A stretch of 64,000 bases of DNA from Glycomyces lechevalierae. Its GTDB lineage: Bacteria > Actinomycetota > Actinomycetes > Mycobacteriales > Micromonosporaceae. The notes under the pieces are model-generated. The model had not been told where the DNA came from. It ran no database searches and was given only the letters and a program-made list of their open reading frames with translations. The stretch's first letter is position 1. Each line of letters begins with the position of its first letter. Positions 50,859 to 59,703 of this stretch are shown here, piece by piece. The DNA lies in assembly GCF_027622945.1 (NCBI RefSeq), contig NZ_JAPZVQ010000005.1:72040-136039 (forward strand), written 5' to 3'. Position numbers and translations under genes: made by a program.

Positions 50859-51812
50859 ATGCCAGCAGACACCGCCGCCTTCTCGGCCCGGATCCGCGAA
50901 GCGTCCTGGTCACGGCACCAGGGCCTCGACCCGTCGGCCGACGCCGCCGAGCCGACCCCGGGCGTGTTCGACCTGCTCTTCGACGGCACGCTGAGCGTCG
51001 ACGACTACACGCGTTGGCACGCACAGCAGTTCTTCGTGTACGAGGCGATCGAGGCCGCGGCCGAGCGATTCCGGGACGACCCGGTGGCCGGCCCGTTCGT
51101 GTTCCCCGAACTCGCGCGCGTGCCCGCGATCGAGGCCGACCTGCGGTTCCTCATGGGCCCCAAGTGGCGTTCGGGGGTCGAGCCGCTGGCGGCGACGAAG
51201 GCCTACGTGGACCGAATCGATGAGGCCGCGGCCGCTTGGCCGGGCGGCTACATCGCCCACGCGTACACCCGCTACCTGGGCGACCTCTCGGGCGGCCAGG
51301 CGTTCGGCAAGGCCGCGCGCCGCAACTACGGCTTCGAGGGCGAGGGCGCCTCGTTCTACGACTTCGCGGACATCAAGAGCCCCAAGGCGTTCAAGGACGA
51401 GTACCGGTCCCGACTCGACGCGGCCGACCTCACCGCGGCCGAGCAGGACCGCCTCATCGAGGAGGTCCTGCTCGCGTACGACCACAACGGCGCGGTGCTC
51501 GCGGCGCTCGGCGAAGGCCTGGGCCGCAACCCGTTCGAGCCGAAAGTCATCGCCGCGATCTGCCACCACATGAACACCGACCACGCCGCGGACACGCTCG
51601 TGATCTGCCGGGGCGCCGGAGACCAGCGCGGTTCGGAGGCGGCCCGGATGACGGGGTTCGACGGCGACGGCGCGGATTTCGCGGCGCTCGTGGACGGCGT
51701 CGAGGTGCCGGTCCGGATCCGCTGGGCGTCGCCGCTGTCGGAGCGGGCCGAGGTGCGGCCGGAGATCGTGCGCCTGTTCACCGAATCAAAGGCGGCCCTG
51801 GCGGACGGCTGA
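50859..51812 (+). CDS. Heme oxygenase with C-terminal DUF2470
   Basis: Opens heme to biliverdin, CO and iron so that heme can serve as an iron source. 317 aa. The N-terminal canonical helical heme oxygenase (residues 5-205) has the proximal His20 (SWSRHQGLD) and the distal helix YTRYLGDLSGGQAFGKAARR. Residues 225-310 are DUF2470 (ICHHMNTDHAADTLVI, RMTGFDGDGADFAALVDG), the domain fused to some heme-degrading proteins. The start is ATG at 50859 with TAAGGA. An IdeR box sits upstream. Ferredoxin and reductase partners are not nearby. Confidence 0.94.
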   Translation: MPADTAAFSARIREASWSRHQGLDPSADAAEPTPGVFDLLFDGTLSVDDYTRWHAQQFFVYEAIEAAAERFRDDPVAGPFVFPELARVPAIEADLRFLMGPKWRSGVEPLAATKAYVDRIDEAAAAWPGGYIAHAYTRYLGDLSGGQAFGKAARRNYGFEGEGASFYDFADIKSPKAFKDEYRSRLDAADLTAAEQDRLIEEVLLAYDHNGAVLAALGEGLGRNPFEPKVIAAICHHMNTDHAADTLVICRGAGDQRGSEAARMTGFDGDGADFAALVDGVEVPVRIRWASPLSERAEVRPEIVRLFTESKAALADG

Positions 51813-51987
51813 CCACTACCTTCCGGAATTGTCCTGATTGTCGCGACACGCCGGGCGGTGACGGATCTCGCCCGCCGCGCGCTCGCGGCGCTACCGTGTG
51901 GCGGTCGCCAAGCCCACGGCCGGCCCCCCGGGAACCCGCGCGGTTCCGAAGCGCCGCTGATGGGCACACTTCGATCTCGGAGTCTTC

Positions 51988-52773
51988 ATGTCCGAAACCG
52001 GACCGGTAGCCGCCTCAGCGATCAGGCGTCACGCCGCCCGGCCGCACCGCACGAGGGGCCAGCATCGCGCCTCGTGGGCCGCTGAACTGTCCCCGCTGCT
52101 GGCGGGGACGCAACGTCGTTACACCGCCGTCGTGGGCTCGGCCGTGGCCGGGGCGTCGATCGTCGCCATGGCGACGGGAGCCGGGTTCTCCTCCGGAGAG
52201 GAGGAGCCGCCGCCGTCGCGGGCGGTCGCCGACATCGCGGCCCTCGCAGCGGAGGCGAGCGTCCCTGAGGCGCAGGTCGCGAGCACGTCGTCGCCCGGTT
52301 CGACCGCCCCGCTCGGCACCGCCACGGCCGACGAGGTCGCCCTGTCGGAGCGGACCTCCCCCGTCACCGGCCAAGCGGCGCAGATCAAGTGGACGCCGAT
52401 GCTGGACCAGATCACGATCACGTCGCTGTTCGGGCAGCGCTGGGGCCGCAACCACAACGGGGTCGACTTCGATGCGGAGACCGGGGACCCGGTGTACGCG
52501 GCGTACCCGGGGACGGTGACGCACGCGGGCTGGGAGACCGGGTTCGGGAACCTCGTGATCATCGACCACGGCGACGGCGTGGAGACGTACTACGCGCACA
52601 ACTCCGAAGTGCTGGTGAGCGAGGGCGACTGGGTGGACGCCGGTTCGCAGATCGCGAACGCGGGGAACACGGGCCGCTCGTTCGGCTCGCACGTCCACTT
52701 CGAGGTGCACGTGAACGGCGAGCCGGTCGAGCCGCTGAACTATCTCGCCGAGGCGGGGCTCGACCTGCGTTGA
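51988..52773 (+). CDS. Membrane-anchored M23 (LytM) peptidoglycan endopeptidase
   Basis: A 261-aa protein that cleaves peptide cross-bridges in peptidoglycan. The N-terminal cytoplasmic basic segment is followed by one membrane helix (residues 44-66), a Ser/Pro/Ala linker, and the LytM domain (150-255). Zinc ligands are in NHNGVDFD (HxxxD) and GSHVHFEVHV (HxH), with GRWGRNHNG ahead. The start is ATG at 51988 with GGAG 5 nt upstream. The 175-bp leader before it is G/C-rich and could fold; it does not match a riboswitch I can recognise. Confidence 0.9.
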   Translation: MSETGPVAASAIRRHAARPHRTRGQHRASWAAELSPLLAGTQRRYTAVVGSAVAGASIVAMATGAGFSSGEEEPPPSRAVADIAALAAEASVPEAQVASTSSPGSTAPLGTATADEVALSERTSPVTGQAAQIKWTPMLDQITITSLFGQRWGRNHNGVDFDAETGDPVYAAYPGTVTHAGWETGFGNLVIIDHGDGVETYYAHNSEVLVSEGDWVDAGSQIANAGNTGRSFGSHVHFEVHVNGEPVEPLNYLAEAGLDLR

Positions 52774-52792
52774 GCGAGGCCGGCCCCGCGGC

Positions 52793-55036
52793 TCAGAGTT
52801 TGCTGACGGGGGCGAGCCTGAGGATCACCCATTTGGGTTCGCCGTCGCCGAAGTCGATGCGCGCCTGGGCCCTCGGACCGGAGCCCTTGAGCTCGACGAC
52901 GCGGCCGAGGCCCCACTTGTCGTGGGTGACCCTGTCCCCCACGTCGAGTGACGGGATGTCGGCGGCGCTGCGCATGACGATCGGGGAGCCGAAGTTCGCG
53001 GTGGTCTTGGGTTTGACGACGCGCGGCGGCGGGGCCGATTCGCTCCATTCGATGAGGTCGGCGGGGATCTCGGCGAGGAAGCGGCTGGCGGCGTAGTACT
53101 CGGGCTGGCCGAAGATGTTGCGGGTGCCGGCGCGGGTGAGGTGCAGGTGCTTGCGGGCGCGGGTGAGGCCGACGTACGCGAGGCGGCGCTCCTCCTCCAT
53201 GTCCCCGGGCTTGTTCATGGACCGCTCGTGCGGGAAGAGGCCGTCGTCGAGGCCGGTGAGGAACACCGTGTCGAACTCGAGGCCCTTCGCGGTGTGGAGC
53301 GTCATGAGCGTGACGACGCCGCCTTCCTCCGCCTCGGGGTCGGGGATCGAGTCGGCGTCGGAGACGAGCGCGACGTGCTCCAGGAAGGACGGCACGTCCG
53401 CGGCGAGGTCGGCCTCGCCGGTCTCTTCGAATTCGGTGGCCGTGGTCCCGCGGACGACGGACTCGGTGAACTCGTGGGCGACGGCGACGAGTTCCTGGAG
53501 GTTCTCGACGCGGCCTTCGTCGCGCGGGTCGGTGGACTGCTCGAGCCCTTCGAGGTACCCGGTGTCGCCGATGAGCTTGTCGAGCACTTCCTCGGGCGGC
53601 GCGGTCTGCGCGAGCGCGGTGGCCTCGTCGAGGATCTCGCAGAAGCGCTTGATGCCGGTGCGGGCGCGGCCGGAGACGCCGGGGGCCTCGTCGACGCGGT
53701 GGAGCGCGGCGGGGAAGGAGATCCGGAGCCGGGCGGCGAGCGCTTCGACCTCGGCGACGGCGCGGTCGCCGACGCCGCGCTTGGGGACGTTGACGACCCG
53801 CATCGCGGAGACGGTGTCGTCGGGGTTCGCGGTGAGCTTCAGGTACGCGAGCATGTCGCGGACTTCCTTGCGCTCGTAGAAGCGCACGCCGCCGACCACT
53901 TTGTACGGGATGCCGCGGCGCACGAACACTTCCTCGAACGCGCGGGACTGGGCGTTGGTGCGGTAGAAGATCGCGGAGTCGCCGAAGCTGGTCTCGCCGG
54001 CGTCGACGAGTTCGTCGATGCGGTTCGCGACCCACGCGGCCTCGTCGTGCTCGTTGTCGCCGGTGTGGCCGAGGATGCGGCCGCCGGGGCCTTCGTCGCT
54101 CCAGAGGCGCTTCTCGCGGCCGCGTTCGGTGTTGTTGCGGATGACGCCGTTGGCGGCGTCGAGGATCGTCTGCGTGGAGCGGTAGTTCTGCTCCAGGAGG
54201 ATCGTCTTGGCGTCCGGGAAGTCGCGTTCGAACTCGATGATGTTGCGGATGGTCGCGCCGCGGAAGGCGTAGATCGACTGGTCCGCGTCGCCGACGACGC
54301 ACAGTTCCGCGCGGTCGTCGCCGGTGCCGACGAGTTCGCGGACGAGCGTGTACTGGGCGTGGTTGGTGTCCTGGTACTCGTCGACCATGACGTGGCGGAA
54401 CCGCATCCGGTAGGACTTGGCGACCTCGGGGAACCGCTGGAAGAGCTGGACGGTGGCGCCGATGATGTCGTCGAAGTCGACGGCCTGGGCGAGGCGGAGG
54501 CGCTCGTCGTACTGGGCGTAGACGTCGGCGACGAGCGTGCCGCGGGCGTCGTCGGCCTTGGCGGCGGCCTGCTCGGGGCCGATGAGCTCGTTCTTCAGCC
54601 TGGAGATCTCGGCGGCGAACCAGCGCGGGGACTGCTTCTTGGAGTCGAGCCCGAGGTCTTTGACGATCTGGGTGAGGAGCCGGCGGGCGTCGTCGGTGTC
54701 GTAGATCGTGAAGCTGCTCTTCCAGCCGAGCCGGTGGGCTTCGCGGCGCAGGATGCGCAGGCACGCGGAGTGGAAGGTGAGCACCCACATGGCCCGGGAG
54801 CGGTCGCCGATGAGGCCGGCGACGCGTTCGCGCATCTCGGCGGCGGCCTTGTTGGTGAAGGTGATGGCGAGGATCTCGCCGGGGTGGGCGCCGCGCTCGC
54901 CGAGCAGGTGGGCGATGCGGTGGGTGAGGACGCGGGTCTTGCCGGATCCCGCGCCCGCGACGATGAGCAGCGGGGACCCGGCATGCTCGACGGCTTGGCG
55001 TTGCGGTTCGTTGAGGCCGGTCAGAAGGTCGTTCAT
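52793..55036 (-). CDS. pcrA: ATP-dependent DNA helicase PcrA/UvrD
   Basis: 3'-5' superfamily 1A helicase of repair and replication, 747 aa. All motifs are present: Q motif LNEPQRQAV, Walker A AGAGSGKTRVLTHR, Ia ITFTNKAAAEM, II VDEYQDTN, III VGDADQSIYAFRGA, IV LEQNYRSTQTI, V VTLMTLHTAKGLEFDTVFLTG, VI EERRLAYVGLTRARK. The C-terminal Tudor-like end is DKWGLGRVVELKGSG. The start is taken as ATG at 55036; CATAAT lies about 8 nt before it, so it is probably leaderless. GTG (55039) and TTG (55045) are in-frame options. Chorismate mutase follows upstream on the same strand. Confidence 0.96.
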   Translation of the reverse strand: MNDLLTGLNEPQRQAVEHAGSPLLIVAGAGSGKTRVLTHRIAHLLGERGAHPGEILAITFTNKAAAEMRERVAGLIGDRSRAMWVLTFHSACLRILRREAHRLGWKSSFTIYDTDDARRLLTQIVKDLGLDSKKQSPRWFAAEISRLKNELIGPEQAAAKADDARGTLVADVYAQYDERLRLAQAVDFDDIIGATVQLFQRFPEVAKSYRMRFRHVMVDEYQDTNHAQYTLVRELVGTGDDRAELCVVGDADQSIYAFRGATIRNIIEFERDFPDAKTILLEQNYRSTQTILDAANGVIRNNTERGREKRLWSDEGPGGRILGHTGDNEHDEAAWVANRIDELVDAGETSFGDSAIFYRTNAQSRAFEEVFVRRGIPYKVVGGVRFYERKEVRDMLAYLKLTANPDDTVSAMRVVNVPKRGVGDRAVAEVEALAARLRISFPAALHRVDEAPGVSGRARTGIKRFCEILDEATALAQTAPPEEVLDKLIGDTGYLEGLEQSTDPRDEGRVENLQELVAVAHEFTESVVRGTTATEFEETGEADLAADVPSFLEHVALVSDADSIPDPEAEEGGVVTLMTLHTAKGLEFDTVFLTGLDDGLFPHERSMNKPGDMEEERRLAYVGLTRARKHLHLTRAGTRNIFGQPEYYAASRFLAEIPADLIEWSESAPPPRVVKPKTTANFGSPIVMRSAADIPSLDVGDRVTHDKWGLGRVVELKGSGPRAQARIDFGDGEPKWVILRLAPVSKL

Positions 55037-55090
55037 CACGAACAATTATGCCGCGCCGGGTACGACACTCGACCGGCGCGGCGTCACTCT

Positions 55091-55360
55091 TTAGAGCGGT
55101 CCGCGGCCGGCGCGGAGAACCAGCATGGCGATCTGGATGCCGTCGTCGCCGAGGGCGGCGCGGTACTTCTCGAGGATGGCGCGCTCGCGGTCCAGGACCA
55201 GGCGGGTGCCGCCGTTGGCCATGCGGATCTCGCCGACGCGCTTAGAGACCTCGGCGCGGCGCTGCCAGAGGCGGATGATCTCGGCGTCCAGGGCGTCGAT
55301 CTCGACGCGGAGCTCCTTGAGCTCGTCGGGTGCGACTTCGGTCTCGGTGCTGGCGGTCAT
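55091..55360 (-). CDS. Chorismate mutase, AroQ type
   Basis: An 89-aa all-helical enzyme converting chorismate to prephenate, the branch point to Phe and Tyr. Segments are LRVEIDALDAEIIRLWQRRAEVSKRVGEIRMANGG and VLDRERAILEKYRAALGDDG; Arg, Lys and Glu residues of the AroQ active site are in these helices. The start is ATG at 55360 with AGGAG 9 nt upstream. The location next to pcrA is conserved in actinobacteria. The cytoplasmic small form is usually stimulated by DAHP synthase. A set of hairpins upstream (55424-55574) could attenuate it. Confidence 0.9.
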   Translation of the reverse strand: MTASTETEVAPDELKELRVEIDALDAEIIRLWQRRAEVSKRVGEIRMANGGTRLVLDRERAILEKYRAALGDDGIQIAMLVLRAGRGPL

Positions 55361-55423
55361 CAGGGCTTCTCCTTAGAGCGATGTCTCATCTGACTCCGGG
55401 CGGTGGCCCTGGGCGTGAAAAAA

Positions 55424-55446
55424 GCCCCGGGCTGTTCGCCCGGGGC
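55424..55446 (-). terminator. Terminator upstream of the chorismate mutase gene
   Basis: GCCCCGGGC (55424-55432) and GCCCGGGGC (55438-55446) form a perfect 9-bp stem with TGTTC; on the minus strand it is followed by TTTTTT (55418-55423). It is a genuine terminator for transcripts from the adhesin gene and lies 64 nt before the mutase. Two further hairpins between 55449 and 55496 (GTAGGTCG with CGACCTAC; CTACGGC with GCCGTAG) suggest an attenuator. Confidence 0.8.
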
Positions 55447-55541
55447 CGGTAGGTCGGTGTCAGCGCGACGACCTACGGCTCGGACGGTTCCGGCCGTAGT
55501 AAAAGTAAAATCGCGCGCTCTGAGTCACGCCGCAAGTATGC

Positions 55542-55574
55542 CACACGCCCGCTGGTCTGACCAGCGGGCGTGTG
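55542..55574. terminator. Perfect 15-bp hairpin downstream of the first adhesin gene
   Basis: CACACGCCCGCTGGT (55542-55556) and ACCAGCGGGCGTGTG (55560-55574) pair perfectly around CTG, 27 nt after the adhesin stop. Confidence 0.75.
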
Positions 55575-55600
55575 TTCGTTATCGCAGTGTTCAGTCGTTC

Positions 55601-56716
55601 TTAAGCGTCCGAGCCCCAGTTCGCGGCGGCGCGGCGGCGGCGCATGAGCACCAGCGAGACGACGCCGGCGAGCAGGACCGCACCGCCGATGGAGGCGACG
55701 GTGGTCAGGCTGGAGCCGGTGACGGGAAGCTGCGGCTTCGGGGACTCGCTCGGGACCTCTTCGACGGTGATCTCGAACTCGACCTCGGCCGTGTACTCCT
55801 CGGTGTGCTCCTCGGCGAGGATGAGGCGCTGGCCTTCGACGTCGGCGCCGTTCTCATCGACGGGGACGAAGGTGCGGCCGGCCGGGGTGGTCCAGGTGAA
55901 CGTGTCGGTGACGAGGGTGACCGTGGAGGTCTTGGCCTCGTCGAACTTCACGTAGAAGACCTGGCCGTCGGAGAGGGAGGTGAGCTCCTCGCCGTTCTCG
56001 TCGACGATGGTCGCGCCCTCGGGCTGCGAGAAGTTGATCGCGTCGACGTTCGTCTCGACGGTGAACGGACCGACGGTGGTGCCCTCGGTCTTGGACTGCG
56101 AGTCGTCGACGTCGAAGCGCGGCTCGAGCTCGGGCTCGTCGACGGGCTCGGCGTTCTCGAGGATGTAGTCCTGGACGGCCGGGACGATCGCGTCGGCGAC
56201 GTCGTTCTCGGTCGGGTCGGTGGTGTCGAGGACCCAGCCGTCGGTCAGCGACCAGACGGCGGACTGGGTCGCGGCGTAGGCGAGCTGGTCGGCGGTGACG
56301 TCGCCGTAGTCGTCGCTGGCGACGCCGGCCGCTTCGAGGAGCTCGTCGGCGTTGGTGCCGTCGTAGCCCTCGAGGAGGACGCCGAGGACCATCGGGAGGT
56401 CTTCGACGGGGACGTCGTCCCACGGGCGCTCCTCGTGGAGGTACTGCTCCTCGAGGTTGACGTTGAGCTGGATGCAGTAGACGGTGCGGTACTCGCCGTC
56501 GCCCATGTCGAGGGCGATCATCGAGGCGTGCGGCTTCTTGCCGACGCCGTCGGCTTCGCCGTACAGCTGAATGCCGCCGTCTTCGATGATCACGTTGCCG
56601 GCGGCGAGGGTGCTCGGCGCCTCTTCTTCCTGGGCCTGTGCGGCGGCGACGCCGGTGAGGCCGAGCGCGATGCCCGCGGCAGCGGCCATCGTCCCTTTCA
56701 GGGCTTTGGTCATCAT
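55601..56716 (-). CDS. LPxTG surface protein with thioester (TQXA) domain, copy 1
   Basis: A cell-wall-anchored adhesin of 371 aa. Signal peptide to about residue 28; a thioester domain (30-180) with Cys81 (RTVYCIQLNV) and Gln151 in YAATQSAVW, the pair that forms a reactive Cys-Gln thioester; a beta-sandwich region (200-320); then LPVTG (330-334), a membrane helix and RRRR tail. Such domains can bind host or substrate molecules covalently. The start is ATG at 56716 (or 56713). It is a paralogue of the gene at 57113-58237. An anchoring sortase is not adjacent. Confidence 0.88.
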   Translation of the reverse strand: MMTKALKGTMAAAAGIALGLTGVAAAQAQEEEAPSTLAAGNVIIEDGGIQLYGEADGVGKKPHASMIALDMGDGEYRTVYCIQLNVNLEEQYLHEERPWDDVPVEDLPMVLGVLLEGYDGTNADELLEAAGVASDDYGDVTADQLAYAATQSAVWSLTDGWVLDTTDPTENDVADAIVPAVQDYILENAEPVDEPELEPRFDVDDSQSKTEGTTVGPFTVETNVDAINFSQPEGATIVDENGEELTSLSDGQVFYVKFDEAKTSTVTLVTDTFTWTTPAGRTFVPVDENGADVEGQRLILAEEHTEEYTAEVEFEITVEEVPSESPKPQLPVTGSSLTTVASIGGAVLLAGVVSLVLMRRRRAAANWGSDA

Positions 56717-57112
56717 TGGTGGAAGTCCCTTTGCTTTTCCGAGGGATTGACGCGTTGACTCTTCATGCGACACGTTAGCGGCAGGGTGCCGGTTGCATCG
56801 CGCGGCACGAATTCCTGGAGCTGCACTTCACTTGGGAGGCAAGGGAAATGGCGCGGCCCTAGAGAGCCGCGCCACTATAACGATTCGGTATCGACCGCGC
56901 TGTCGTGTTCGAACGGTGACGAGTGGATACCGGTGGGACGCGAGTGGCCGGGACCGGAGGGGATCGCTTCCTCCAGTCCCGGCCGCACCATGCACCGGGC
57001 GTTGATGCGAGCCGCGGAGCGCGCCCGGGTCCGGACCGTTCGACGTGGTCCGGAACGCTCCTGCGGCAGCGGGGCCCGCCATCGGCGAGCGGGCTCCCGC
57101 GTCCTTCAGGTC
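56717..57112. other. Gap between the two adhesin genes
   Basis: No gene is supported here. It contains a terminator (TGGCGCGGC 56849-56857 paired with GCCGCGCCA 56866-56874; minus strand continues TTT) for the upstream adhesin, and the promoter region of the downstream one. GC-rich dyads around 57010-57090 have no assigned role. Confidence 0.5.
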
Positions 57113-58237
57113 TTAGTGTTCAGAAACCTTGCGGCGCTTGGCGAACACGATCACCGTCATGCCGCCGACCAGGAGCGCCACACCCGCCGCGAAGGCGATG
57201 CTCAGGCTCGAACCGGTCGTGGGCAGCTGCGGCTTCGGCGGCGCGCTCGCCTCGGGGGCGTCGAGGGCGAACTTCCACTCGGCCGGGACCTCCCCTTCAC
57301 GCGGCTGCGCGAGGATGAGCTTCTGCGAGTCGCCGGAGGTCATCGGGTTCGCCGCGTCGCCCGAGAGCGCTTCTTCGCTGGTGGCGACGAAGACCCGGCC
57401 CACCGGCAGGTCGTACCCGGCGGTGCCGTTGACGGTGACCTGGTCCGCGCCCTCGTCGAGGACGATCCAGAACTGCTCGCCGTCCTTGAGGGACTCGACC
57501 GCCCCGCCGTCCTCGGTCTCGAGCGTGCCGCCATCGGCGCTCAGCTCGACCGGTCCGGCGTTGGAGCGCACCGTGTACGGCCCGAAGCGGCCGTCCTCAT
57601 AGGTCGCGGTCTCCTCGCCCTCGAGGTCGACGGCGAACTCGGACGGGTCCGGGACGCGCCCGGTCTCCTCGGTCAGGTGCTGGTAGACCGCGAGGACCGC
57701 GTCGTCCTTGCCGTCGTTGCCGCCCTTGACCGGGTCGTCCTCGAGCAGGTCCCAGCCGTCGGTGTAGTGCCAGACGGCGGCCTGCGTGCCCGCGTAGGCG
57801 ACCTCGCCGGCCTCCTCATCGGACCAGTCGGGGTTCACCTCCGCGCCGGCGGCCTCGATCAGGTCCTCGGCGGCCACGTTCGGGAAGCCGCTGAACAGGA
57901 CCCAGCGGACCTCTTCGAGGTTCGCGACCCCCGACTCCTCCCACTCGCCCTCGGTGTACGGGCTCTCGGTGTCCAGCGGGGTGTGGATGTCGATGCAGTA
58001 GACGACGAGCGTCTCCTCGCCGCCGTGCGGCTTGAGGCCGAGGATGTTCGCCCACACGTCGTAGCGTTCCTCGTCGAAGCGCCCGCGCAGCTCCAGGCCG
58101 GGGGCGGTGACGATGTCGCCGGAGACCGGCTCGGGCTCCTCGGCGAAGGCGGGGGCGCCGGCCACGGCGCTCGTGAACGCCGTGGCGAGGAGCGCGGCTG
58201 CCGCCGCGAGCGGCGTGCGGATCGTCTTGAGTCTCAT
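57113..58237 (-). CDS. LPxTG surface protein with thioester (TQXA) domain, copy 2
   Basis: 374 aa, with the same architecture as the copy at 55601: signal peptide to about residue 32 (AGAPAFA), thioester domain with Cys81 (VVYCIDIHTP) and Gln152 (YAGTQAAVWHYTDGW), a C-terminal beta region ending with PKPQLPTTG (LPTTG 338-342), membrane helix and KRRK tail. ATG at 58237 with AGGAGG 10 nt upstream. It diverges strongly from copy 1 outside these motifs, so the duplication is old and the ligands may differ. On the same strand as copy 1, upstream of it, and separated by a terminator. Confidence 0.88.
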   Translation of the reverse strand: MRLKTIRTPLAAAAALLATAFTSAVAGAPAFAEEPEPVSGDIVTAPGLELRGRFDEERYDVWANILGLKPHGGEETLVVYCIDIHTPLDTESPYTEGEWEESGVANLEEVRWVLFSGFPNVAAEDLIEAAGAEVNPDWSDEEAGEVAYAGTQAAVWHYTDGWDLLEDDPVKGGNDGKDDAVLAVYQHLTEETGRVPDPSEFAVDLEGEETATYEDGRFGPYTVRSNAGPVELSADGGTLETEDGGAVESLKDGEQFWIVLDEGADQVTVNGTAGYDLPVGRVFVATSEEALSGDAANPMTSGDSQKLILAQPREGEVPAEWKFALDAPEASAPPKPQLPTTGSSLSIAFAAGVALLVGGMTVIVFAKRRKVSEH

Positions 58238-58452
58238 CGTGGTTCGGTCCTCCTGGGAGCGGACGTGAGGTGTGAGGTCTTCTCTGCAGGGGAAACGAGA
58301 GGACACTGAGTCACGGCGCGGCCACTGGTCCGAACGATGTGCAGAACCCACCGAAAGTACGAGCCCAAACCAGGACAAGGGACGCGTCCCGCCCTCCGGC
58401 AACACGCGAGCGCGGCCCGGACCCGCCAGCGCGGCGCTCTATAGTCGGAGTC

Positions 58453-59703
58453 ATGCCGATCTCGAAAGCCGCCGCTCGCGGCATCACCGACGAATTCGCT
58501 CGCCGGAGGGGGCCCAAGACCGGCCTGGTCGTGGGCGCGGCCTGGGGGAACCCGGTGCTCACGGCCGCGCTCGAAGCGCTCATGCCCGCCGACAGGCTCA
58601 CCGTCGTCGCCGACGCGGTCTCCATTGAGGACCTGAAGGCCTCGCTCGCCGCCGAAGGCTCCTGGACCGCAGGGAACGTCACCGCCGTCGCCGCCCTCGC
58701 CGACGCCGAACCGGCCGAAGAGGTGATGCTCGCCGCGCCCGTCACCGTCGAGGCCGAGGCGTTCATCGCCGACATCGAACTGCTGCGGGGCAAAGTGGTC
58801 CCCGGCGGCGTCCTCTCCTTCGCCGCGACCTTGACGGCCCCCGCCCGCGAGGAGATCGCCGAACTCGTGGCCGAGTACGGGATCGGCACCGACCTCATCG
58901 TCCGGTCCCTGCCGCCCGTGCGCATCCACAAGCTCCGCATCGGATCCGCCGCGAAACGCGAAGGCGAACCGCACGCGGTCGCCCCCGCCGAAGATCTCGC
59001 CCCCGCCTGGCGCGCCTCCTCCGTGGCCGTCACGCCCACCATGCACCTCGACTCCAACGGCATCATCGCCGCCGGTCTGCTCCTCGGGACCGCTTGGGCC
59101 GCAAAGAAGATCCGGCCCTCCTCGAAAGCGTGGGCGCTCCCGGCGCTCGCCGCCGTGCCCGTGGCCGCGTTCTTCCGCGACCCGCAGCGCGAGGCCGACC
59201 TGCGCGGCGAGGACGACGAGCCCGAAGCGGTCCTGGCCGCCTCCGACGGCCGCATCATGGCCGTCGAGACCGTCGTCGACGAGCGGTTCGGCGCCGCCAC
59301 CGGCACCGCGGGGTCCGAATGGCTGCGCATCAGCGCGTTCCTCTCGGTCACCGACGTGCACATCAACCGCGCACCGGTCGCCGGGGAGGTCGTGGACGTG
59401 TTCACCGAACGCGGCGGCTACTCCAAGGTGAGCGCGCCCGAAGCCGAGCACAACGCCGCCTGCTACACCGTCCTGTCGACCCCGCGGGGCCGCGTCGTCG
59501 TCGCCCAGCGCACCGGCGCGCTCCTGCGCCGCATCGTCAACCGCACCAAACCCGGTGCGGCCGTGGCCAAGGGCGAACGGTACGGCCTCATCCGCTTCGG
59601 CTCCCGCACCGACGTGTACCTGCCCGCCGGGGCCGCGGAATCCGCGGTCGTCCCCGGCGAGGCGATCCGCGCCGGAGAGACCGTCGTAGCCAGATGGCGC
59701 TAA
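58453..59703 (+). CDS. psd: Fusion of a Rossmann-like domain with phosphatidylserine decarboxylase
   Basis: 416 aa. Residues 1-170 resemble a methyltransferase-like Rossmann fold (LVVGAAWGNPVLTAALEAL, LTVVADAVSIEDLKASL, LLRGKVVPGGVLSFAATL) but no motif proves SAM binding. Residues about 200-416 are phosphatidylserine decarboxylase: FFRDPQRE, DGRIMAVETVV, LRISAFLSVTDVHINRAPVAGEV, and RFGS near the C-terminus, where Ser384 becomes the pyruvoyl group after self-cleavage. It makes phosphatidylethanolamine. Two to three hydrophobic helices at about 195-235 tie it to the membrane. The start is ATG at 58453 with TATAGT 7 nt upstream. The usual pssA neighbour is absent. Confidence 0.88.
   Translation: MPISKAAARGITDEFARRRGPKTGLVVGAAWGNPVLTAALEALMPADRLTVVADAVSIEDLKASLAAEGSWTAGNVTAVAALADAEPAEEVMLAAPVTVEAEAFIADIELLRGKVVPGGVLSFAATLTAPAREEIAELVAEYGIGTDLIVRSLPPVRIHKLRIGSAAKREGEPHAVAPAEDLAPAWRASSVAVTPTMHLDSNGIIAAGLLLGTAWAAKKIRPSSKAWALPALAAVPVAAFFRDPQREADLRGEDDEPEAVLAASDGRIMAVETVVDERFGAATGTAGSEWLRISAFLSVTDVHINRAPVAGEVVDVFTERGGYSKVSAPEAEHNAACYTVLSTPRGRVVVAQRTGALLRRIVNRTKPGAAVAKGERYGLIRFGSRTDVYLPAGAAESAVVPGEAIRAGETVVARWR

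Noticed and set aside
51813..51987. Possible c-di-AMP (ydaO) riboswitch before the M23 peptidase
   Set aside because: The gene type is right, but I cannot align the conserved ydaO blocks; the leader is just G/C-rich.
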